In this document: in pieces, positions 1 to 4,931 of the stretch
Numbering within the stretch: the stretch's first letter is position 1
Layout of the letters: every line of letters starts with the position of its first letter
NCBI GenBank assembly: GCA_030611815.1
Contig: JAUWPC010000256.1
Location: forward strand, 1 to 5,097
From: Desulfobacteraceae bacterium
GTDB lineage: Bacteria > Desulfobacterota > DSM-4660 > Desulfatiglandales > Desulfatiglandaceae
Direction of reading: 5' to 3'
DNA length: 5,097 nucleotides
Translations under genes and position numbers: made by a program
The notes under the pieces: generated by a model
What the model was told of the DNA's origin: nothing
The model's database searches: none
The model's input: only the letters and a program-made list of their open reading frames with translations

Positions 1-137
1 GCCTGAACGAAAACTGTCTTTTTCGCCCATATCTGCGTCAGACTCAAATTTTAATCCTCGAAATACTCAATGTATTCCTACGGTTAAAATTTTCGCCTTC
101 CTTGATCTGAACAAAAAATCCTAGTTTTCGTTCGGAC
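1..137. repeat. Palindromic intergenic repeat element E1 (possibly cut by the window edge)
   Basis: The ends are imperfect inverted repeats: CTGAACGAAAACT near position 3 pairs with AGTTTTCGTTCGG near 123-135. Further symmetric stems lie inside: TCAGA (39-43) with TCTGA (106-110), AAATTTTAA (46-54) with TTAAAATTT (84-92), and an apical AATAC (62-66) with GTATT (72-76) around a 5-base loop. The whole stretch can therefore fold as one long interrupted hairpin. The core at 45-86 matches 213-254 in the next element at 35 of 42 positions. No open frame with protein-like content is present. It is most simply a non-coding, MITE-like or REP-like dispersed repeat. The left boundary is unknown because the window begins at its terminal repeat. 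Confidence 0.7.
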
Positions 138-147
138 ACTAAATAGT

Positions 148-320
148 AGAGACCTTTGCAAAACGCCCCCTTTCGAAGTCTGCGCTTATCTGCCCAATCT
201 CTGTGTTGCGTTCAGATTTTAGTCCTCGAAATATCTAATATATTCCTTTGGTTAATCCCGCTAAAGCGGGACTCACGCGTCTTGAGCTTGAACGAAATTG
301 AGCATTTTTCAAAGGTCTCT
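148..320. mobile_element. MITE-like element E2 with terminal inverted repeats
   Basis: The left end AGAGACCTTTGCAAAACGC (148-166) is mirrored by the right end at 302-320, whose reverse complement is AGAGACCTTTGAAAAATGC: 11 perfect terminal bases, then scattered mismatches. The trinucleotide AGT lies immediately outside both ends (145-147 and 321-323), a possible 3-bp target duplication, although three bases can match by chance. Inside are a core shared with element E1 (213-254) and a perfect 7-bp stem TCCCGCT/AGCGGGA at 256-271. There is no transposase, so any movement would have needed one supplied in trans. The element ends 28 bases from the stop codon of the receiver gene. Confidence 0.7.
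256..271. repeat. Short perfect hairpin inside E2
   Basis: TCCCGCT (256-262) and AGCGGGA (265-271) form a 7-bp perfect stem with a two-base AA spacer, so the loop must open by at least one pair. E1 has nothing corresponding at this point, so it looks like an insertion into the E2 lineage. Its minus strand shares CTTTAGCGGG with the second stem-loop at 2245-2264, suggesting a small dispersed hairpin family in this genome. Confidence 0.55.
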
Positions 321-348
321 AGTGGTTCCAAAATCTTCAGGCAACCCC

Positions 349-714
349 TTATTCCTTAGCGCCAGCATCCAAGGCCATGGCTATCTTACTCTTGAGCTCC
401 GACAGGTCAAATGACTTTATCACATAGTAATCCGCGGCGATTGATTTCATATCTTCCTTAAAGGTGTCATAAGCCGTACAGAGCACAACCGGGAGGTCAT
501 AAAACCTGTTTCGTATATCCTGCAGCAGATCCAGGCCGTTGTAATCCACCATCTTGATATCCAGCACCACGAGGTCAGGCTTTTCTTCCTCGATCTTTTC
601 CAACAACAGATGACCGTTTTCTGCCGTAATCACCTCATAGCCCGCATCGCTCAGCTCTTCTGAATACAGGTAGCGGATATGTTCTTCATCGTCCACAATC
701 AGTATTTTTGCCAT
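349..714 (-). CDS. Stand-alone response regulator receiver domain protein
   Basis: This 121-residue protein is a single CheY/Spo0F-like receiver domain with no output domain. It would accept a phosphoryl group from a histidine kinase and act through protein contacts or a phosphorelay in the cytoplasm. Visible residues are the acidic pair D8-D9 (ILIVDDEE), the phosphoacceptor D52 (VVLDIKM), the switch Thr80 (LCTAYD), the aromatic switch Tyr97 and the conserved Lys100. The residue after this lysine is Ser (KSFDLSELK) instead of the usual cis-proline. Length is normal for a lone receiver. The ATG start is supported by GGAG (723-726) eight bases upstream. No kinase gene lies in the window, so the partner is unknown. 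It is an orphan here, bounded by repeat DNA on both sides. The domain call is very secure; the pathway cannot be told. Confidence 0.95.
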   Translation of the reverse strand: MAKILIVDDEEHIRYLYSEELSDAGYEVITAENGHLLLEKIEEEKPDLVVLDIKMVDYNGLDLLQDIRNRFYDLPVVLCTAYDTFKEDMKSIAADYYVIKSFDLSELKSKIAMALDAGAKE

Positions 715-722
715 AACTTAGT

Positions 723-726
723 CTCC
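723..726 (-). promoter_or_regulatory. Ribosome binding site of the receiver gene
   Basis: On the minus strand TTGGAGAC precedes the ATG at 714, with GGAG eight bases from the start. This fixes the chosen start. Confidence 0.6.
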
Positions 727-794
727 AATATTTGAGATTTGAATAGGGCATAGTCCTAACTCCGGCCCGATACGATAGGATAGCAAACCGATTC

Positions 795-870
795 ACAACG
801 AAGAACACAAAAGGCACGAAGAATCACTTTGAAATAATCTCCTTTGTGCTTTTTCGTGTTTTTCTTGGTT
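795..870. repeat. Imperfect inverted repeat of the 'cacgaag/cacaaag' type
   Basis: The left arm (795-820: AACGAAGAACACAAAAGG then CACGAAG) is rich in short GAA(C)ACAA/GCACGAAG units. The right arm (841-870) read on the other strand gives AACCAAGAAAAACACG, AAAAAGCACAAAGG. The arms are about 20 bases apart and would form a long imperfect hairpin. It lies upstream of the receiver gene in a region without coding content. It could act as a transcript boundary but has no clean GC stem plus T-run. Confidence 0.5.
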
Positions 871-1081
871 TAATATATCTGCCCACGCCAGAGCCCACAC
901 CGACGGATCGATTGCTTTACAACATACCATACCAAAAGATCTCAGAATTTGCAAACCCTCCAAATACACCCAATCCCACTCGCCTCGGAATGTCCTTATC
1001 CCACTTCAAACTTTAGGCACTTTAGTTGAAAATAGTCAAAAGTGTTTGATTGCAAGACGCTAATAGCCTATCCAATGCAAA
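871..1081. other. Gene-free stretch between repeats
   Basis: No convincing coding frame, tRNA or Rho-independent terminator is visible here. It contains a weak hairpin at 1018-1044 (CACTT/AAGTG outer stem with TTGA/TCAA inside) and the first copy of TTAGGCACTT (1013-1022), which recurs at 1230-1239 next to the dehydrogenase stop codon. Confidence 0.5.
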
Positions 1082-1210
1082 GTTCATAATCATACTCGTA
1101 ATCTTAATCATACTCTTTTGCAGCCAGCTTGAGACCTGCCCGCAATGCTTCGCAACGCGAGGCAGGCGGGGATGTTTGATTATGAGTAAGATTATGATTA
1201 TGAGTAAGAA
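1082..1210. repeat. 'AATCATACTC' palindromic repeat, copy A
   Basis: The left arm begins GTTCATAATCATACTC and the right arm is GATTATGAGTAAGATTATG followed by ATTATGAGTAAGAA; they are near reverse complements. The left arm holds two AATCATACTC units (1088-1097 and 1106-1115), 18 bases apart. Copy B at 3913-3986 shares the left-arm start, CTTGAG and GGATGTTTGATTATGA. Copy A is longer because it has an extra 18-base unit and a GC-rich hairpin insert at about 1134-1169. It lies 3' of the dehydrogenase gene, so its hairpin may form the end of that transcript. It does not encode a protein. Confidence 0.75.
1134..1169. repeat. GC-rich hairpin nested in repeat copy A
   Basis: CCTGCC (1135-1140) pairs with GGCAGG (1161-1166), continued by CGC (1141-1143) with GCG (1157-1159) across one bulged A. 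The segment interrupts copy A exactly between CTTGAG and GGATG, which are directly joined in copy B (3941-3950). It is much richer in GC than the surrounding arms. It reads as a second small repeat inserted into the first. Confidence 0.65.
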
Positions 1211-1240
1211 AAAATCCGCCTTGTCCGGGTTAGGCACTTC

Positions 1241-2089
1241 CTAATACTGATAAAATCCCCTCCCTGTCTTTCTGCCAAGCCACCCTGCATCAACATATTT
1301 TCTCAGAAGAGGGCAGGCCCTGTACTTGCTGTCGCCAAGGCCCTTATGAAGGACATCCAAAATAGCCAAACAGGTATCCAGGCCGATCAGATCAGCCAAG
1401 GCTAAGGGGCCCATGGGATGATTCATGCCCAACTTCATAATCTGGTCAATGTCCTCAACTTCACATACGCCTTCGAAAAGGGCATACACCGCCTCATTGA
1501 TCATCGGCATCAATATCCGGTTTGCAACAAACCCTGGGAAATCATTGGCAGGCACAGGGGTCTTTCCCATCTTGAGGGACAGATCCCGGGTATTCTGGAA
1601 GGTCTCATCAGAAGTAGCCAATCCATTTATGATTTCCACCAATTTCATCATTGGAACAGGATTCATAAAGTGCATCCCTATAACTTTCTCAGGCCTCTTG
1701 GTTGCCCCGCCGATTTTCGTGATGGAGATGGAGGAAGTATTGGAAGAAAGGATAACTTCTTCTTTACAATATTGATCTAACTCTTCGAATATCTTCAACT
1801 TCAAGGTCTCGTTTTCAGTGGCAGCCTCCACCACAAAATCTACCCTGATCATATCTTCCAAAGAGGTTGATCCCTCTATCTTCCCCAAAATCCCTTTCAG
1901 ATCTTCTTCAGTAATCTTCTCCTTCTTGACCATTCGCCCAAGACTCTTTTCAATAGTTGAGAAACCCCTTTCCACAAATTCATCTCTGATATCATTCATG
2001 ACCACGGATAACCCGCATGCTGCTGCAACCTGCGCAATCCCCGAACCCATCTGTCCGGCGCCAACAATGCCCAATGTTTTTATTTCCAT
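1241..2089 (-). CDS. hbd: 3-hydroxybutyryl-CoA dehydrogenase (3-hydroxyacyl-CoA dehydrogenase family)
   Basis: This cytoplasmic enzyme interconverts 3-hydroxyacyl-CoA (likely 3-hydroxybutyryl-CoA) and acetoacetyl-CoA with NAD(H), in butyrate or fatty-acid metabolism. The 282-residue length is that of the stand-alone bacterial enzyme. The N-terminal Rossmann fold shows GAGQMG (10-15) and Asp33 after the second strand, which favours NADH over NADPH. Catalytic residues are Ser119 (SNTSS), His140 (GMHFMNP), Glu152 (VEII) and Asn190 (FVANR); their spacings of 21, 12 and 38 equal those in the mitochondrial enzyme (Ser137, His158, Glu170, Asn208). The C-terminal helical dimerisation domain is complete (NHPMGPLALADLIGLD, then GRKTGRGFYQY at the end). 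The start has AAGGAGG (2100-2106) ten bases upstream. No thiolase, crotonase or acyl-CoA dehydrogenase gene is adjacent, so direction and exact chain length are inferred. Confidence 0.96.
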   Translation of the reverse strand: MEIKTLGIVGAGQMGSGIAQVAAACGLSVVMNDIRDEFVERGFSTIEKSLGRMVKKEKITEEDLKGILGKIEGSTSLEDMIRVDFVVEAATENETLKLKIFEELDQYCKEEVILSSNTSSISITKIGGATKRPEKVIGMHFMNPVPMMKLVEIINGLATSDETFQNTRDLSLKMGKTPVPANDFPGFVANRILMPMINEAVYALFEGVCEVEDIDQIMKLGMNHPMGPLALADLIGLDTCLAILDVLHKGLGDSKYRACPLLRKYVDAGWLGRKTGRGFYQY

Positions 2090-2099
2090 TCTTCGTATT

Positions 2100-2106
2100 C
2101 CTCCTT
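2100..2106 (-). promoter_or_regulatory. Ribosome binding site of the dehydrogenase gene
   Basis: On the minus strand a full AAGGAGG lies ten bases before the ATG at 2089. It is a strong Shine-Dalgarno sequence at slightly long spacing and confirms the start. Confidence 0.75.
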
Positions 2107-2197
2107 CTATTTTTTCCCCCCAACCGCTTCACTGTCCGTCCACAGAACTTACATTGAAATCGTTAAGATCACAAGCATAAATTGATGCTGGTCGAAG

Positions 2198-2273
2198 ATC
2201 CCGTTTGCGCGGGGATACTGGATGATTGTTGTAGCGAAGCGGAAATCCCGACTTTAGCGGGGATACTGGATGA
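2198..2273. repeat. Two tandem stem-loops with a 17-bp direct repeat
   Basis: GCGGGGATACTGGATGA occurs at 2209-2225 and again at 2257-2273. Each copy forms the right half of a stem-loop: ATCCCG (2198-2203) with CGGGGAT (2210-2216), and ATCCCG (2245-2250) with CGGGGAT (2258-2264). Each stem has one extra G on the right side. The pair sits in the divergent region between the dehydrogenase and symporter genes, upstream of the likely symporter promoter. Reading it as coding sequence only extends the symporter frame with low-complexity residues. Confidence 0.65.
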
Positions 2274-2307
2274 GCTCGTAACCCGCAACTCGCAACCTTC
2301 AATCCCA

Positions 2308-2336
2308 TTGACTCAAAACGCCTCTTGGGATACATT
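2308..2336 (+). promoter_or_regulatory. Candidate sigma70 promoter of the symporter gene
   Basis: TTGACT (2308-2313, 5 of 6 consensus) and TACATT (2331-2336, 4 of 6) are separated by exactly 17 bases. Transcription would start near 2343, giving a leader of about 22 bases before the ATG at 2365. This agrees with the chosen gene start and argues against the upstream in-frame ATG at 2182, which would lie before the promoter. Chance matches cannot be excluded. Confidence 0.45.
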
Positions 2337-2353
2337 CCGGTCTGAAATCGTCC

Positions 2354-2359
2354 AGGGGG
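2354..2359 (+). promoter_or_regulatory. Ribosome binding site deciding the symporter start
   Basis: AGGGGG ends five bases before the ATG at 2365. No comparable site precedes the in-frame ATG at 2182, so it favours the 498-residue product. Confidence 0.6.
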
Positions 2360-2364
2360 TTCCG

Positions 2365-3861
2365 ATGCAAACAGATTTTCTTCTCATCGACAAATTCATA
2401 CTGATCTTCTATTTCATTGGCGTTATACTCTTCGGCGCCTATTTCCGCAAGAAAAGCAACACCTCTTCAGGATTCATGATTGCAGATGGAAGGCTCCCGA
2501 GCTGGGCCGTGGGGCTCTCCATACTCGGCACCTTTGTCAGCAGCATAACTTTCCTGGCATACCCGGGCCAGGCGTATAACTTCAACTGGGATGTCTTCGT
2601 GTTTTCCCTTACCCTCCCGGTTGCTGCAATCGTTGCCACCCTCTATTTCATCCCGCTTTACAGAACAAGGGTGAAGGTATCGGCCTATGAATACTTAGAA
2701 CAGCGCTTCGGTGCATGGGCCCGAATCTACGGCAGTATAAGCTTCATGTTAGGCTCTTTAGCCCGTATCGGGATGATCCTGTTCCTGGTGTCGCTTGTGC
2801 TGCACAACCTGACGGGGTGGTCCTACGCTACAATCATCATTATTACAGGCGTCGGAGTCACTCTCTATACGGTACTCGGTGGTATCGAGGCAGTGATCTG
2901 GACCGATGTTATCCAGGTGATAATCCTTTTCGCAGGGGCAGTTATTACCATAATCATCTTGCTCTCCGGCATGCCCGAAGGCCCTGGCCAACTGTTCTCC
3001 ATTGCTGGACAGCACAGCAAACTGTCTCTCGGAAGCTGGAAATTTGACCTGATAAGACCCACCGCCTGGGTAGTGGTATTATATGGCATAATTGAGAATT
3101 TCAGGAATTTTGGAGTGGACCAGAACTATGTGCAAAGGTATCAGACAACAGGCTCCATAAGAGAGGCCTCACGTTCCGTTTGGATAGCAACCCTCGCCTA
3201 CATACCGGTTTCCGCGCTTTTTCTTTTTATCGGCACAGCCCTGTTTGCCTATTATTCTGTTCATCCCGAATTGCTTCCACCCTCATTAGATGGGCCACTC
3301 ATGGGGGACAAGATATACCCCTACTTTATCGTGACACAATTCCCTGTGGGACTTCGAGGACTCATTATTGCCGCCATCCTTGCCGCCGCCATGAGCAGCA
3401 TAGACTCATCCCTCAACTGCGTATCCACCCTTTCACTACTTGACTTCTACAAGAAATACTTTAACAGGGACGCGGATGACAGGGTATGCATTAAAATGCT
3501 CAGGGTCTTCACTATCTTCTGGGGCGTTTTAGGGACCATCACCGGTCTGGCAATGACTCAGGTCCAGACTGCCTTAGAGACCGGCTGGCAGTTGGCAGGA
3601 ATAGCCGGAGGGGGACTTGTTGGCCTGTTCCTGTTAGGAATCTCATTTCATTGGGTAAGACGCTGGCAGGCCGTTGTTGCTGTAATCGCCAGCGTAGCGA
3701 GCATTGTCTGGTCCACTTTTGCCCGCAACCTCCCAGAACAGTGGAACTGGATGGAATGTGCCTGGCATTCCCGGATGATCGGCGTTATCGGAACCATCAC
3801 CCTCCTCGTGGTCGGTTTCGGCCTCAGCGTCCTGACGTTCTCAAAAAAGAACGGCTCCTGA
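2365..3861 (+). CDS. Sodium:solute symporter, SSS family
   Basis: This 498-residue inner-membrane protein belongs to the SSS family (PutP/SGLT/SiaT relatives), which couples solute uptake to sodium entry. Family marks include DGRLPSWAVGLSILGTFVS (41-59), the first core helix region; GGIEAVIWTDVIQ (172-184), an SSS signature; NYVQRY (254-259); and GLIIAAILAAAMSSIDSSLN (332-351). In the last, Ala341, Ser344 and Ser345 line up, from memory of vSGLT, with Na2-site residues. There are about 12-13 hydrophobic segments, at roughly 10-27, 46-66, 77-98, 122-147, 153-171, 181-200, 233-246, 272-297, 331-357, 378-397, 408-429, 435-453 and 470-492. The frame is open for 61 more codons upstream, but those contain tandem stem-loops and no membrane segment. 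A Shine-Dalgarno site and promoter fit the ATG at 2365. The substrate cannot be read from sequence; divergence from an acyl-CoA dehydrogenase gene hints only weakly at a carboxylate. Confidence 0.94.
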   Translation: MQTDFLLIDKFILIFYFIGVILFGAYFRKKSNTSSGFMIADGRLPSWAVGLSILGTFVSSITFLAYPGQAYNFNWDVFVFSLTLPVAAIVATLYFIPLYRTRVKVSAYEYLEQRFGAWARIYGSISFMLGSLARIGMILFLVSLVLHNLTGWSYATIIIITGVGVTLYTVLGGIEAVIWTDVIQVIILFAGAVITIIILLSGMPEGPGQLFSIAGQHSKLSLGSWKFDLIRPTAWVVVLYGIIENFRNFGVDQNYVQRYQTTGSIREASRSVWIATLAYIPVSALFLFIGTALFAYYSVHPELLPPSLDGPLMGDKIYPYFIVTQFPVGLRGLIIAAILAAAMSSIDSSLNCVSTLSLLDFYKKYFNRDADDRVCIKMLRVFTIFWGVLGTITGLAMTQVQTALETGWQLAGIAGGGLVGLFLLGISFHWVRRWQAVVAVIASVASIVWSTFARNLPEQWNWMECAWHSRMIGVIGTITLLVVGFGLSVLTFSKKNGS

Positions 3862-3912
3862 CCCGAAAAAACCGGAAAAGCGCCTAAAATTAATTCGACA
3901 GTATGTCCGAAT

Positions 3913-3986
3913 GTTCATAATCATACTCTTCTAAGGTCTGCTTGAGGGATGTTTGATTATGATTACGATTAAGATTATGAGTAGGA
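3913..3986. repeat. 'AATCATACTC' palindromic repeat, copy B
   Basis: This is a compact copy: left arm GTTCATAATCATACTCTT (3913-3930), centre with CTTGAG (3941-3946), and a right arm GGATGTTTGATTATGATT (3947-3964) continuing to TTATGAGTAGG. Relative to copy A it lacks one 18-base left-arm unit and the GC-rich nested hairpin, and has one AATC/GATT unit arranged differently on the right. It fills much of the gap between the symporter stop and the methyltransferase start. Confidence 0.7.
3953..3981 (+). promoter_or_regulatory. Promoter-like pair in repeat copy B, upstream of the methyltransferase
   Basis: TTGATT (3953-3958, 4 of 6) and TATGAG (3976-3981, 4 of 6) are 17 bases apart, facing the methyltransferase gene whose ATG is at 4026. 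The same pair with the same spacing exists in copy A (1176-1181 and 1199-1204). The AT-rich composition makes such matches easy to find, so this is tentative. Confidence 0.25.
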
Positions 3987-4025
3987 AAATAAACTGATAA
4001 TCTCGCATCTTGGGAATTGCAAAGC

Positions 4026-4931
4026 ATGACAGGTCTTTTTGAAGAGTACTCTGAAATAATACCCGACTTCTCCCTCTTTCAGGAGAGCCTCCAAAGACCT
4101 ATCCCTACCCACCTCAGGATAAACCGCCTGCTGATTGAACCAGCGTCGTTAGTCCACTTATTAGAAGAAAAGGGGATTCAACTGATACAGTCCTCCCGGA
4201 GATATGACACTCTATATATCGCGCCAGAATTGGCCTCCCCCGGGAACCTGTTAGAGTACTTTTTGGGCTACATCCATCCCCAGGCCCTGACCTCTGCCAT
4301 CGCCTCCATTGCCCTTACGCCGGGAGAAAATTCCTACCTCCTTGACATGTGCGCGGCTCCCGGCGGGAAGAGCGCTCACTGCGCACAGCTCATGAAAAAT
4401 ACCGGCATGATCATATCCAATGATCTTTACACCAACAGGCACATATCCTTGGGGCATACCCTTTCCAGATTGGGCGTGCTGAACGCGGTTGTGACCGGTT
4501 ACCAGGCCCAGGAATTCCCGTTGAAGCAGTGTTTCGACTATGTCCTGGCCGATGTCCCCTGTTCGTGTGAGGGGAAATTCAGGAAAACAAGAGATACGAG
4601 CAGTTACAGGGAGAATAAGGGGAAGGAAAAACTCCCTGACTTGCAAAAGAAAATTATATTGCGTGGCTTCGACCTCCTCCAGGAAAACGGTCAGATGCTT
4701 TACGCCACCTGCACCTACAATCCTGAAGAGAATGAATCTGTCGTGAATGTATTGTTGAAAGAGAGGGACGCAGATTTGCTTCCGATTGACGTGGGTCTCG
4801 ATTTTGAACCAGGAATAACAGAATGGAAAGATGAAAAATATGACAAACGACTCAAAAACGCTGTTAGATTCTATCCCCACCGCACCGATTCAGTGGGCTT
4901 CTTCATGGCCAGAATTGGCAGGAGAAGATGA
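4026..4931 (+). CDS. RsmB/NOP2/Sun-family RNA (cytosine-5) methyltransferase
   Basis: This 301-residue SAM-dependent enzyme would methylate C5 of a cytosine in rRNA or tRNA in the cytoplasm. Motif I is LLDMCAAPGGKSAH (about 105-118), Asp133 (SNDLYTN) would bind the SAM ribose, and motif IV is DVPCSC (176-181) with the product-release Cys179. Motif VI is YATCTYNPEEN (226-236) with Cys229 as nucleophile, and the end is PHRTDSVGFFMARI. The N-terminal RPIPTHLRIN segment is the usual family lead-in. ATG at 4026 is preferred: TTGGGA lies ten bases upstream, whereas the in-frame TTG at 4017 would sit almost on it. There is no PUA domain inside the protein, unlike the longer RsmF type. A partial frame overlapping its 3' end may supply that part. 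The target base is not predictable, so no symbol is given. Confidence 0.93.
   Translation: MTGLFEEYSEIIPDFSLFQESLQRPIPTHLRINRLLIEPASLVHLLEEKGIQLIQSSRRYDTLYIAPELASPGNLLEYFLGYIHPQALTSAIASIALTPGENSYLLDMCAAPGGKSAHCAQLMKNTGMIISNDLYTNRHISLGHTLSRLGVLNAVVTGYQAQEFPLKQCFDYVLADVPCSCEGKFRKTRDTSSYRENKGKEKLPDLQKKIILRGFDLLQENGQMLYATCTYNPEENESVVNVLLKERDADLLPIDVGLDFEPGITEWKDEKYDKRLKNAVRFYPHRTDSVGFFMARIGRRR

Noticed and set aside
156..359. Plus-strand frame of 67 codons across E2
   Set aside because: It lies within a palindromic repeat element and runs into the end of the receiver gene on the opposite strand; composition is not protein-like.
1082..1210. CRISPR array or minisatellite
   Set aside because: Units are palindromic arms without regular unique spacers and appear once per locus, so this is a dispersed palindrome, not an array.
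1211..1240. Rho-independent terminator for the dehydrogenase gene (minus-strand CCG...CGGATTTTTT)
   Set aside because: A T-run is present, but the stem is only three or four pairs, too weak to call.
1022..1244. Small frames on both strands across repeat copy A
   Set aside because: They are translations of palindromic AATC/GATT units, producing runs of Ile/Met; no ribosome binding site or conserved content.
1418..1780. Two plus-strand frames of about 116-120 codons inside the dehydrogenase gene
   Set aside because: Both are antisense to a fully conserved enzyme and show no protein-like motifs.
2129..2335. Minus-strand frame of 68 codons in the divergent intergenic region
   Set aside because: Its apparent repeated peptide (HPVSP twice) is just the translated tandem stem-loop repeat.
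2182..2364. In-frame 61-codon N-terminal extension of the symporter
   Set aside because: It spans tandem stem-loops and the likely promoter, lacks a ribosome binding site at its ATG, and has no family counterpart.
3894..3911. Terminator after the symporter (TTCGACA gta TGTCCGAA)
   Set aside because: The stem has an unpaired base and no T-run follows; the neighbouring repeat is a likelier transcript boundary but unproven.
4251..4880. Long antisense frame (209 codons) opposite the methyltransferase
   Set aside because: It mirrors a gene with clear catalytic motifs, has no recognisable domain and no supported start; it is a shadow of the real gene.
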